Assembly (NCBI RefSeq): GCF_018614975.1
Contig: NZ_JAGGNR010000027.1
Location: 1-57,644, forward strand
DNA from: Paenibacillus polymyxa
Lineage (GTDB): Bacteria > Bacillota > Bacilli > Paenibacillales > Paenibacillaceae
DNA: 57,644 nt
Reading direction: 5' to 3'
Positions 26,280 through 34,475 of the stretch are shown piece by piece. How positions within the stretch are numbered: position 1 is the first letter of the stretch; every line of letters begins with the position of its first letter. The notes under the pieces are model-generated. The model did not search any database, had not been told where the DNA came from, and saw only the letters and a program-made list of their open reading frames with translations. The position numbers and the translations under genes are program-made.

Positions 26280-26326
26280 ATTCCCCTCCTGATTACGTGC
26301 ATAGACATCTTTCACCGAATCTAATT

Positions 26327-26345
26327 GAAAATGATTATCAATTAC
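26327..26345 (-). promoter_or_regulatory. Fur box
   Basis: GAAAATGATTATCAATTAC matches the 19-base Fur consensus GATAATGATTATCATTATC at 15 positions, with the central AATGATTATCA intact. It lies just downstream of the -10 element of the hydrolase promoter, where bound Fur would block transcription. Confidence 0.75.
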
Positions 26346-26348
26346 TTC

Positions 26349-26377
26349 ATTATAGAATAATCCATCCTTTACGACAA
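26349..26377 (-). promoter_or_regulatory. Sigma-A promoter of the Fur-boxed hydrolase
   Basis: On the minus strand TTGTCG (26372-26377) is followed after 17 bases by a perfect TATAAT (26349-26354). The Fur box begins three bases after the -10 element. Confidence 0.75.
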
Positions 26378-26485
26378 CCATGTTGCTTCATCAAATTACA
26401 GCCGTCCTGTCGTTTCTATCGCTTTATGTCACGTTGCAAGGATCATCACCCATCCCACCGTTCTTTCTCCCTCTTTTCCCTTATG

Positions 26486-26519
26486 CAAAAAGAAAACCCG
26501 ATCCATAATTAGATCGGGT
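26486..26519 (-). terminator. Intrinsic terminator downstream of the GH3 gene
   Basis: ACCCGATC and GATCGGGT form the stem, followed on the minus strand by TTTTCTTTTT. A second small hairpin ACCAGCC/GGCTGGT lies at 26526-26546. Both are 100-160 bases past the beta-glucosidase stop. Confidence 0.75.
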
Positions 26520-26647
26520 AACTGTACCAGCCACTATACGGCTGGTCCTCATATATACATTTTGTTGCTTCGTGCGCAGTTCCTGCACGGATTGCACAAT
26601 CGCTTAATCCAAGGAAGAACAAATACTCGGTTTAAGGCTGTAGCGCC

Positions 26648-28939
26648 TTATCCCCGAATACCATGATCCTTCTTGTTCAGCTGCTCCAGAAGTTCATTCA
26701 TCGCTTCTTCCGTCATGGCCCCACCGCTAAACGCAACCAGTGCACGCAGCGGCATATATTTCATCATTGCATCCATCATATCCGCATGATCACCGGCATC
26801 TTCACCACCGAACCCGCTGGCTTCCTGGAACTGTTGCAGAGCCTGTTCCAATAGCTTCTTATGGGCTGGATCACGCTGGATATCACCCAATGTGCTATTA
26901 CGCGTATAAGTTGGAAGGATTGTCGCTGTAGACTCGACATTCACACGTGTATGCACATGAATGTCCCGGGAAGAGCTGCCCACCTGAAGCTCGAACTCCC
27001 CTGTCTCCACATGCCAGTCCTTCATATCTACATTGTAATAGGCGAATGAACGCTTATTCAGTGTAAAACTCACTACTTTTGACTCTCCAGGTTCAAGAGC
27101 AACTTTGGCAAAAGCTTTCAGTTCTTTGACGGGACGAATAACTGTGCTCTCTACGTCGCTGACGTACAGCTGTACAATCTCCTTGCCCGCTCTGTCTCCG
27201 GTATTGGTGACCCGGAAATGTACATTCACTTCATCCTGATCGGTCAGTTCCGTGCGGTCTACCTTCAAGTCAGCATATTCAAATGTTGTATAACTCAGTC
27301 CATAGCCAAACGGGAACAGGGGCTCCAGCTCTTTTTTGTCATAGTAGCGATATCCGACAAAAATGCCTTCCCGATAATCGACACGATCGCCCTCGCCCGG
27401 GAAATTCAGATAGGATGGATTATGGCTGAGCTTGGCAGGGAACGTCTCCGCCAGCTTACCGGACGGATTCACCTCTCCATACAACAGATCAGCTATCGCT
27501 CCACCAACGGCCTGTCCACCAAGGTAAGCTTCAAGCACGGCTTGTACTTGAGGCAGCCAAGGCATCTCCACTGGAGATCCGTTGCTCAGCACAACGACCA
27601 CTCGGGATTGAACCTTCGCAATCTCTTCAATCAGTCGAATATGATTGTCAGGCAGACGCAGATGGGCACGATCATACCCTTCGGATTCATAACGATCCGG
27701 CAATCCAACAAACACTACGGCGGTATCTGCTGATTGCGCTGCCTGAACAGCCTCATGCATTAACGTTTCATCCACATCATCGGCTTCAATCCGATAACCT
27801 GGGGCATAGGAGAATGTTACACCTTCGCCAGCCACCTGTGTCATCTCTTCCACAATATCATCCACTTTGGTCGGATTAATGTGGGAACTGCCGCCACCCT
27901 GGAAGCGGGGTTTCCGCGCAAATGCCCCGATTAACGCCACTTCGCCTTCACGCCCCAGCGGCAGGAGACCTTCCTCATTTTTCAGCAAAACCATACTCTC
28001 GGCTGCCACCTTGCGCGCAAGTTGATGGTGCTCTTCCTTATTATATGTAGCCCCTTCTTGCTTTTGATCAACGGCATTGAAGATCAGCGTAAGCAGACGC
28101 TCCACCGCCCGATCCAGCTTGTCCAGCGGCAGTTGTCCACTCTCCACGGCGTCAATCACTTTACGCTCACCAATTCCACCGCTTGTTGGCATCTCCAGTT
28201 CCAGTCCTGCTGCAAGGGCGTCTGCACGTTCATTGACCGCGCCCCAGTCTGATACCACAAGACCTTCGTGTCCCCATTCGTCCTTCAGGATGTCGGTAAG
28301 CAACCATTCATTCTCACCAGCATACGTACCGTTCACCTTATTGTAAGAACACATCACCGTCCACGGCTGTCCATCCTTCACCGCACCTTCAAAGCTCGCC
28401 AGATAGATCTCACGAAGCGTCCGTTCATCTACTACCGCATCAATCGACATGCGCCGTTCTTCCTGATTATTGACTGCAAAGTGCTTGAGAGATGTACCCA
28501 CACCCTGACTCTGCACACCCTGAATATGACCGGTAGCCATCTGCGTGGATAACAACGGATCTTCGGAAAAGTATTCAAAATTACGTCCGCCCAGTGGGGA
28601 ACGTTTAATATTCACACCCGGACCAAGCAATACCGCTACATCCTCGGCCTGACATTCCTCACCCAGGGCCACCCCAACCTGACGCGCCAGCTCTTTGTCC
28701 CATGAACTAGCCAGTCCTGCCGCAGACGGGAAACAGGTTGCAGGAACACTCGACGTCAGACCCAGATGATCTGCACTTCCATCCTGCTTGCGTAGTCCAT
28801 GAGGTCCGTCTGTCACCATGATGGAAGGAATGCCAAGACGCTCCACCCCTTTCAGATGCCAAAAGTCCAGTCCCGAGCACATACCCGCTTTTTCTTCCAG
28901 TGTCATCCGCTGTACCAGTTCCTTAATGTTACGTTCCAC
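26648..28939 (-). CDS. Glycoside hydrolase family 3 beta-glucosidase
   Basis: Beta-glucosidase-like enzyme of 763 residues in the usual GH3 order: N-terminal TIM barrel (about 1-310) with catalytic nucleophile D231 in LVVSDWGA and substrate residues in VTDGPHGLR and SLKHFAVNNQE; an alpha/beta sandwich (about 320-560; VVVLSNGSPVEMPW, YEGIFVGYRYYD nearby); and a C-terminal fibronectin III-like domain (about 590-660). An extra C-terminal helical tail follows. No signal peptide, so it is intracellular. GTG start after GGAGGGG. A short copy of the dispersed element lies just upstream. Sugar specificity is not predictable. Confidence 0.93.
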   Translation of the reverse strand: MERNIKELVQRMTLEEKAGMCSGLDFWHLKGVERLGIPSIMVTDGPHGLRKQDGSADHLGLTSSVPATCFPSAAGLASSWDKELARQVGVALGEECQAEDVAVLLGPGVNIKRSPLGGRNFEYFSEDPLLSTQMATGHIQGVQSQGVGTSLKHFAVNNQEERRMSIDAVVDERTLREIYLASFEGAVKDGQPWTVMCSYNKVNGTYAGENEWLLTDILKDEWGHEGLVVSDWGAVNERADALAAGLELEMPTSGGIGERKVIDAVESGQLPLDKLDRAVERLLTLIFNAVDQKQEGATYNKEEHHQLARKVAAESMVLLKNEEGLLPLGREGEVALIGAFARKPRFQGGGSSHINPTKVDDIVEEMTQVAGEGVTFSYAPGYRIEADDVDETLMHEAVQAAQSADTAVVFVGLPDRYESEGYDRAHLRLPDNHIRLIEEIAKVQSRVVVVLSNGSPVEMPWLPQVQAVLEAYLGGQAVGGAIADLLYGEVNPSGKLAETFPAKLSHNPSYLNFPGEGDRVDYREGIFVGYRYYDKKELEPLFPFGYGLSYTTFEYADLKVDRTELTDQDEVNVHFRVTNTGDRAGKEIVQLYVSDVESTVIRPVKELKAFAKVALEPGESKVVSFTLNKRSFAYYNVDMKDWHVETGEFELQVGSSSRDIHVHTRVNVESTATILPTYTRNSTLGDIQRDPAHKKLLEQALQQFQEASGFGGEDAGDHADMMDAMMKYMPLRALVAFSGGAMTEEAMNELLEQLNKKDHGIRG

Positions 28940-28960
28940 ATTAACCCCTCCAGTTCATGA

Positions 28961-29060
28961 TGTTAGTACAATTTACACTTCACTCCGATGACAGAACACT
29001 TCGTTCTTCAAGTTTTTTTCTGTCTTCTCCGTTATCATGTAAATCTTTAGTTGGATTTAA
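28961..29060 (-). repeat. Dispersed inverted-repeat element, shortened copy
   Basis: It keeps ATTTACACTTCACTCCGATG, then GACAGAA, then TTCTGTCTTCTCCGTTATC and ATGTAAATCTTTAG, matching the outer arms of the copy at 25131-25350. The inner GTTATCCCC hairpin is lost and replaced by CTTCGTTCTTCAAG. It lies 20 bases upstream of the GH3 start. Confidence 0.65.
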
Positions 29061-29174
29061 GTAATATAACAAGAATACATCGTCAACTGTTGCATATTCA
29101 AATGTTTACCCCACTCGTCACGCTTACATAACAGCGGCTCTTTATTTGCTTCACAACCCAACAATAAAAAATAT

Positions 29175-29213
29175 AAAAAAACAGCCCGATTTCAATTTCC
29201 ATCAGGGCTGTTT
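29175..29213 (-). terminator. Intrinsic terminator of the mhqO/mhqD-like operon
   Basis: AAACAGCCC and GGGCTGTTT form the stem, with TTTTTTTA following on the minus strand, about 70 bases past the hydrolase stop. T-runs on both sides make it bidirectional. Confidence 0.85.
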
Positions 29214-29280
29214 TTAAATGCTTTAGCTTCATAATACTTTGGATTAATCATACCGCTCATTCAATAAGGAAACAACCAAC

Positions 29281-29904
29281 TTACGCCTGTGTCTTAAACC
29301 AAGCTGCCGCAGCCTCTGCCTCGGTACGAGTCAACTGATGACCCTGACGCTCCCAATGCGTGTTTACATCGGCACCTGCACCGCTCAGCAGCGAAGCAAG
29401 TTCCTCCGTTTCACGTCTTGGTACAATCGGATCGTTCTCGCCTGCACCAATGAACACAGGCAGACCTTTCAGATCTGGCAATTCCAGTCCGCGCAGCGGT
29501 ACCATTGGATGATGCAGAATTGCACCTTTGAATACATCTGCTTGATGGAAGATCAAACTTGCCGCAATGTTGGCACCGTTAGAGTAACCCAGTGCGTACA
29601 CGTTAGACCGATCAAAACCGTATTCCACCGCAGCTGCATCTACAAAAGATCCGAGCTCTGCCGTACGAGCAATCAGATCTTCTTCGTCAAAAATGCCTTC
29701 GGCTAGACGGCGGAAGAAACGGGGCATCCCGTTCTCCGATACATTACCCCGCACCCCAAGTATGCCGGCTCCTGGTGCGATCATCTCCGCCAGACCGATC
29801 AGATCGTTCTCGGTTCCCCCTGTGCCATGAAGCAACAGGATTGTTGGCGCATCCGGCTGAGCACCTGCTTTATAGATATGTTTCATTGTATTGGTTGTGG
29901 TCAT
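29281..29904 (-). CDS. Carboxylesterase / phospholipase-like hydrolase, MhqD type
   Basis: Alpha/beta hydrolase of 207 residues similar to B. subtilis MhqD and small carboxylesterases. Visible: ILLLHGTGGTENDL (oxyanion), nucleophile S108 in GYSNGAN, D158 in GAGENDPIVP, H189 in RQGHQLT. In B. subtilis MhqD is linked to quinone and catechol detoxification with MhqO. ATG 29904 overlaps the stop of the upstream dioxygenase gene as ATGA and has GGGGAG eight bases before it, so translation is coupled. The real substrate is unknown. Confidence 0.87.
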   Translation of the reverse strand: MTTTNTMKHIYKAGAQPDAPTILLLHGTGGTENDLIGLAEMIAPGAGILGVRGNVSENGMPRFFRRLAEGIFDEEDLIARTAELGSFVDAAAVEYGFDRSNVYALGYSNGANIAASLIFHQADVFKGAILHHPMVPLRGLELPDLKGLPVFIGAGENDPIVPRRETEELASLLSGAGADVNTHWERQGHQLTRTEAEAAAAWFKTQA

Positions 29905-30851
29905 GATTTGGACTCCCCTTTCCATTCACGTACTTCAATTCGTGGCAACAATTGTTCAATCTGTTCGCGCTGTGGTTCATACCATTCAGGCAACATCAGC
30001 TTCTCACCCATGCTCTCTGCTGGTTCATCCCGTGCAAATCCCGGAGGATCCGTAGCCAGTTCGAACAGTATACCTCCCGGCTCCCGGAAATACACAGCGT
30101 TGAAGTATTGACGGTCAATGACTGGCGTTGGATGATACCCGGATTGTTCAAGATCCTGCTGAATTTGTTCATGCTCCACGTAATCTTTCGCACGCCATGC
30201 AATATGGTGAACCGTTCCGGCTCCGCCAATCCCGCGTTGGATGCCTGTAGACTGAATATCGATGATCTGACCAATATCGCCGCTTGCCTGAAGACGAAGG
30301 AGTCCGTTCTCTTCACCGACCTGCTCCAGACCCAGTTTGCTCACCAAGACGTCCATGGTTTTTTCAGGAACGTGGCTAAACAATACGGCTCCGCCAAATC
30401 CTTTGATGGCATGCTCCGGGGTCACACCGTTGAAACTCCAGTTGCTTGGCTGACCGCCTTCACGCTCAACCAGTTCAAGCAGCAGACCCCCTTTGTCGAA
30501 GAAACGAATGTACTGCTCACCAAATCTGGTTTTATTTTCATATGGAATGTCGAAGGAAGCAAGACGTTCTTTCCAGAAAGACAGGCTTCCTACAGGTACC
30601 GCATATACGGTAACTCCAGTCTGACCTGAACCAATAACACCTCTTCTTGAATTCTGCTGTGGGAAAAAGGTGATAATTGTGCCCGGTGCACCCTGCTCAT
30701 TCCCATAATACAAGTGATACACGTCTGGTGCATCAAAGTTAATTGTTTTTTTCACCAGTCTAAGCGCCAACACGCCTGCGTAAAAATCAACGTTTTTCTG
30801 CGCATCGTCAACAAAAGCTGTGATATGATGAATCCCTGAAGTTCTGAACAT
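29901..30851 (-). CDS. Ring-cleaving dioxygenase, VOC superfamily, MhqO type
   Basis: Glyoxalase/extradiol dioxygenase fold enzyme of 316 residues with two VOC halves. Metal ligands are expected from GIHHITAFVDDAQKNVDFY (His about 8-9), GTVHHIAWRAKD and GGILFELATDPPGF; PEHAIKGFGGAVLFS separates the halves. In B. subtilis MhqO degrades hydroquinone-type compounds and is controlled by MhqR. I chose ATG 30851 with AAGGGAG nine bases upstream; the GTG at 30860 overlaps that site. It is operonic with the MhqD-type hydrolase. Upstream DNA holds repeated AAATTAAGATT motifs and a remnant of the dispersed element. Confidence 0.88.
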   Translation of the reverse strand: MFRTSGIHHITAFVDDAQKNVDFYAGVLALRLVKKTINFDAPDVYHLYYGNEQGAPGTIITFFPQQNSRRGVIGSGQTGVTVYAVPVGSLSFWKERLASFDIPYENKTRFGEQYIRFFDKGGLLLELVEREGGQPSNWSFNGVTPEHAIKGFGGAVLFSHVPEKTMDVLVSKLGLEQVGEENGLLRLQASGDIGQIIDIQSTGIQRGIGGAGTVHHIAWRAKDYVEHEQIQQDLEQSGYHPTPVIDRQYFNAVYFREPGGILFELATDPPGFARDEPAESMGEKLMLPEWYEPQREQIEQLLPRIEVREWKGESKS

Positions 30852-30864
30852 AATCTCCACTCCC

Positions 30865-30912
30865 TTTTCTGTCCTCTTCTACGTGTAAGTTATAAGTTCG
30901 ACTTATTTAGCT
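30865..30912 (-). repeat. Dispersed inverted-repeat element, right-end remnant
   Basis: TTTTCTGTCCTCTTCTACG and GTGTAAGTTATAAGTTCGAC align with the right end of the copy at 25131-25350 (TCTGTCCTCTCCG, GTGTAAATCATTAATTCAAC, ACTTATCTAGC). No left half is present. It lies between the MhqO-type start and its presumed promoter. Confidence 0.5.
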
Positions 30913-31025
30913 TGTTTTATTGTTTTAATTTTCGTCATCTATCTTTAAATTAAGATTCTTTAAATTTATATTAGTCGATTGGACTACATTATGCAAGCTT
31001 TTATTTTAAAATTAAGATTTAATAC

Positions 31026-31060
31026 AAAAAGCAGGCCCCAATCACATCGGGAACCTGCTT
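31026..31060 (-). terminator. Intrinsic terminator of the shorter HlyC/CorC gene
   Basis: AAGCAGG and CCTGCTT are stem ends around an inner CCCC/GGG pairing, followed on the minus strand by TTTTTG. It lies about 57 bases past the stop. Confidence 0.72.
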
Positions 31061-31116
31061 AGCATTAGAACGATTACGTAGCTTCGTTAATCTGCATTAC
31101 CTTTGTATTACTACTC

Positions 31117-32199
31117 TTAAACCAATTTCATTCTTTTTGGTGGATTCACCAAATCTTTATGCTCGTATTCATCCTTGATATCTCCGACAATCTCTTCAAG
31201 GATATCCTCCATCGTAACCATACCTACCGTAGCACCTGCCTCGTTTTTCACGGTTGCAATGTGTACACGGCTTTGCTGCATCTGGATCAGTACATCCTTG
31301 ATTGGAGAACGCTCGAAGAAACTCGGCGTATTGTGAACAAAAGTCTCCATATTAAAGTCTCTGCCCGCAGCCACACTCGTCAGCATTTCTTTTGTGTTAA
31401 TGAAGCCGACAAAATGAGCCTGATCCCCATTCGCAATAACAGGGTATCGCGTGTATTCGTGTCGATTCAGTATCTCAATGATCTGATCAAGCGGCATTTC
31501 CTTATTCAGCGTAACGATTTTATCTCGTGGAATCATGATCTCCTGAAGCAGACGCTCATCAAAAGCAAAAATGTTTTTGAGATAGTCCAGCTCCGTCTGG
31601 TTGATCTCGCCACTCTCGAAGCTCTGTGCCATAATCAGCTTCAGCTCTTCTTCGGAGTGAACGGTATCATGCCCGGCAGGTTTTACACCAAATATGCCAA
31701 GCAACAGACGAGCAGCTCCATTTAATGCATAAATGAACGGATTCATGATTTTACCAAACCAGTACAGTGGTGGTGCCAGCAACAGCGTCATTTTTTCTGC
31801 AAACTGAATCGCCAGTGTTTTTGGTGCTAATTCACCAATAACCACGTGCAGGAACGTAATAATCGCTAGAGCAATACCATAGGACAGCACGGTAGACAAT
31901 GCCGCCGGCACTTCCAATCGCTCAAACAGCGGATGCAGCATTTTCTCAACAGTAGGTTCACCCAAGGCTCCCAATACCAGCGCCGTGATCGTAATCCCCA
32001 ATTGACATGCTGACAGATAATAATCCAAGTTGTGCGCCACTTTTTTGGCTAGTACTGCCTTTTTGTTCCCTTCCGAGATCAATTGATCGATTCGGGACAT
32101 CCGTACTTTAAGAATTGCAAATTCGGCTCCAACAAAAAAGGCTGTCAGACCTATAAATACGGCTACTAAAAATAAATTCAAGGCTATTATTCCGTCCAA
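31117..32199 (-). CDS. HlyC/CorC (CNNM/DUF21) family protein, short form
   Basis: Membrane protein of the hemolysin-C/CorC family, implicated in magnesium efflux in relatives such as B. subtilis MpfA. Of 360 residues, 1-190 are the DUF21 transmembrane domain (four helices; DYYLSACQLGITITALVLGALGEP is the signature) and about 200-335 a pair of CBS domains. It stops at KDLVNPPKRMKLV, so it lacks the C-terminal CorC_HlyC domain present in the adjacent paralogue. TTG start after GAGGG. The two paralogues share a nearly identical 38-base leader. Confidence 0.92.
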   Translation of the reverse strand: MDGIIALNLFLVAVFIGLTAFFVGAEFAILKVRMSRIDQLISEGNKKAVLAKKVAHNLDYYLSACQLGITITALVLGALGEPTVEKMLHPLFERLEVPAALSTVLSYGIALAIITFLHVVIGELAPKTLAIQFAEKMTLLLAPPLYWFGKIMNPFIYALNGAARLLLGIFGVKPAGHDTVHSEEELKLIMAQSFESGEINQTELDYLKNIFAFDERLLQEIMIPRDKIVTLNKEMPLDQIIEILNRHEYTRYPVIANGDQAHFVGFINTKEMLTSVAAGRDFNMETFVHNTPSFFERSPIKDVLIQMQQSRVHIATVKNEAGATVGMVTMEDILEEIVGDIKDEYEHKDLVNPPKRMKLV

Positions 32200-32234
32200 T
32201 GATTTCCCTCAGGTTGAGGGATTCACCTCCAAGT
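32197..32234 (-). promoter_or_regulatory. Conserved leader with hairpin before the short HlyC/CorC gene
   Basis: On the minus strand TGGAGGTGAATCCCT, CAACCTGA and GGGAAATCATTGGAC run into the TTG start. CCCTCA/TGAGGG is a perfect six-base-pair hairpin between a strong SD (GGAGGTGA) and the proximal SD (GAGGG). A five-codon GTG mini-frame (V-N-P-S-T) starts inside the upstream SD. The leader is repeated at the paralogue. Confidence 0.6.
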
Positions 32235-32257
32235 AAAATTTATATTAAGGTTGCTCA

Positions 32258-32399
32258 GACCACTCCGATGACAGAATAACCTTCCGACCGCTGTTATCCC
32301 CAGATTTTTTTATTCCTTATATAAAAGGGGGAAATCCGGGGATAAAGGCGGACGCTTCGCTTCTTCAGTCTATTCTGCCCTCTCCGTTATCGCAAAAAT
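32258..32399 (-). repeat. Dispersed inverted-repeat element, medium form
   Basis: Starts GACCACTCCGATGACAGAAT and ends TTCTGCCCTCTCCGTTATCG; the inner hairpin is TTATCCCCAGATTTTTT with AAATCCGGGGATAA (32293-32345). It lies between the two HlyC/CorC paralogues, upstream of the shorter one, in the family's usual orientation. Confidence 0.75.
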
Positions 32400-32430
32400 A
32401 TTTAAATTTTTAAAAGATTTCCGGACAAGA

Positions 32431-33768
32431 TCATGCCAGATCGCTAGTAGCTTCCTGGACCTGAGCCCCGCTTATGCGTTCCAGAAGAACTTGCTTGATG
32501 TGATAGTTTTCAGTGTCCACAACGGTCCAGACATAATCGCCGTGTTCTACCCTGTCTCCTTTTTCCACACCTACACCCTTCTGGTACTGAATCCATCCGG
32601 CCACGGTATCCATCTCTTCATTACCTTCGAAGATAAGCCCGAACTGCCGCTCCACTTCATCCAAAAGTACCCTGCCGTTGATGAGATATTGATTCTCTCC
32701 GGTCTCCTGAATATCAGCCACCTCATCGGCATCGAATTCATCACGAATCTCACCGACAAGTTCCTCCAGAATATCCTCCATCGTAATGATTCCCGAAGTA
32801 CCGCCGTATTCATCCACGACCACGGCCATGTGTACACGTTCCTGCTGCATTTTAATCATCGCATCCTGGATACTTGTAACTTCAGAAACGAACGGGATCT
32901 CACGAACGAACTCGCTCAATTGATACGATCTTGCGGCAACCATGTCAGGCAAAATCTTTTTCACATTCACGAGGCCAACAATGCGGTCCTTGTCCCCACC
33001 CTCGATAACAGGGTAACGTGAATAGTTATGTTCATCCAATATAGGAATAATATCGTCATAGGTCATTTCCTGATCTAACGTCACCAGTTCCGTACGCGGG
33101 ACCATGATGTCTTTGGCATCACGTTCATCGAACACAAATACATTTTCCAGATATGAAAGCTTGGTCTTGTTGTTCTCGTCACCTTCATAACTCTGGTTCA
33201 TGATGATTTTGATCTCGTCTTCCGAGTAGGCTTGATCATGTTTGGCAGGCTTTACACCGAATCCTCGCAGAAGGACACGAGAGGTTCCATTAAGCGCCCA
33301 GATGAACGGATACATGATTTTACCAAACCAGTATAGTGATGGGGCAAGCATTAATGTCAGTTTTTCTGAAAATTGAATCGCCAGCGTTTTCGGTGCCATC
33401 TCACCAACAACAACGTGCAAAAACGTGACGAGGATAAAGGCAATCGCATAGGAAGCAATTGATGAGACTGATGATGATACGTTCAGGTATTCAAATACCG
33501 GGTATAACAACCTCTCAACGGTCGGCTTTCCGAGCGCTCCCAGTCCTAGAGCAGTGACCGTAATACCGAGCTGACAGGCTGACAGATAATAATCCAGGTC
33601 CGAGACAACTTTTTTAGCGAGTACAGCCTTTTTATTGCCTTCGGCAACCAGTTGATCTACTCTTGATGTACGAATTTTGACTACAGCGAACTCCGATGCT
33701 ACGAAAAATGCAGTCAATGCAATCAAGATAATAAGTAAAACGATATTCAATATGGTAATTATGTCCAA
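32431..33768 (-). CDS. HlyC/CorC (CNNM/DUF21) family protein, full length
   Basis: Full-length 445-residue member: DUF21 membrane domain with about four helices (1-190; DYYLSACQLGITVTALGLGALGKP), CBS pair (about 205-340; MVPRTELVTLDQEMTYDDII, MAVVVDEYGGTSGIITMEDILEELVGEI) and C-terminal CorC_HlyC domain (about 355-432; YLINGRVLLDEVERQFGL...DTVAGWIQYQKG). Relatives act in Mg2+ efflux or ion homeostasis. TTG start with GGGG eight bases upstream. It is upstream of the short paralogue and probably arose with it by duplication. Confidence 0.93.
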   Translation of the reverse strand: MDIITILNIVLLIILIALTAFFVASEFAVVKIRTSRVDQLVAEGNKKAVLAKKVVSDLDYYLSACQLGITVTALGLGALGKPTVERLLYPVFEYLNVSSSVSSIASYAIAFILVTFLHVVVGEMAPKTLAIQFSEKLTLMLAPSLYWFGKIMYPFIWALNGTSRVLLRGFGVKPAKHDQAYSEDEIKIIMNQSYEGDENNKTKLSYLENVFVFDERDAKDIMVPRTELVTLDQEMTYDDIIPILDEHNYSRYPVIEGGDKDRIVGLVNVKKILPDMVAARSYQLSEFVREIPFVSEVTSIQDAMIKMQQERVHMAVVVDEYGGTSGIITMEDILEELVGEIRDEFDADEVADIQETGENQYLINGRVLLDEVERQFGLIFEGNEEMDTVAGWIQYQKGVGVEKGDRVEHGDYVWTVVDTENYHIKQVLLERISGAQVQEATSDLA

Positions 33769-33803
33769 TGATTTCCCCGGTTCTCAGGGATTCACCTCCA
33801 GAG
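33766..33803 (-). promoter_or_regulatory. Conserved leader before the full-length HlyC/CorC gene
   Basis: TGGAGGTGAATCCCT, GAGAACCG, GGGAAATCATTGGAC on the minus strand: identical in both outer 15-base blocks to the leader at 32197-32234. Only the eight-base centre differs, leaving a CCC/GGG stem. The GTG mini-frame here is three codons (V-N-P, stop TGA). Confidence 0.6.
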
Positions 33804-34475
33804 ATAGTTACAGCGTGATCCGTTAACTACGTTAACCATTCATCCGCTGTTTGTCGTTCATCATGGCGTATGCCTTATATGAAATCGAATAATGATCCTA
33901 TTTGTATATGTTGTACGTGTTTGACCTTGTAAAACCAAAACAGGAATTCAAGATGAAGTCAATGACATGCAGAAACTTCTTCATTCAAATCGGGTTACCC
34001 CTCATGCTGTCAATTGTTCCTTGCTTAACTCCACCTAGATTCGCCATTTGGACAATTTACAATATCGCCTACCCAATAGATATCCACCTCCCCTCGTACT
34101 CATTCCTGTTTCCGAAAAGTATACCATGTTTCCCGCTCAACCATCCAGTTTCACGTTATGGTTTGCCATAAGCTTATAGTATAATGTTCACAAATTAGTC
34201 TCTATGTATGTTAAACACTTTATATAATATGATTGATATTACCTCATAATGGGATATTGTTCACATGTTTAGTATAGTCCAATTTATAAAAATACTCCCC
34301 CTTACTTTAGGGCATTAAACATGCCTGATTTAATCCTGTTTCGTATCTTTCCCATGTTCTTTCTCGTATAGACAAGTCCGGCCGTTTGCACAAGATACAT
34401 CTATATATGTAGCAAAGAGCCCGCAAGATGCAAATACCTTTCTGGTATACATCTCTACGAGCTCTTATATTCATT
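33804..34475. other. Long AT-rich gap between the pur operon end and HlyC/CorC gene
   Basis: About 670 bases with no credible gene; an 89-codon plus-strand frame (33902-34171) has no ribosome binding site and improbable composition. The right end should contain the hlyC-type promoter. At 34415-34466, AAGAGC and GCTCTT enclose a long imperfect stem including GGTAT and ATACC just past the purD stop. This could end the pur operon, although its T tract is weak. Confidence 0.45.

Noticed and set aside
33902..34171. 89-codon plus-strand frame in the AT-rich gap
   Set aside because: No ribosome binding site, improbable residue mix (many Pro, Phe, Cys) and no neighbours on that strand.
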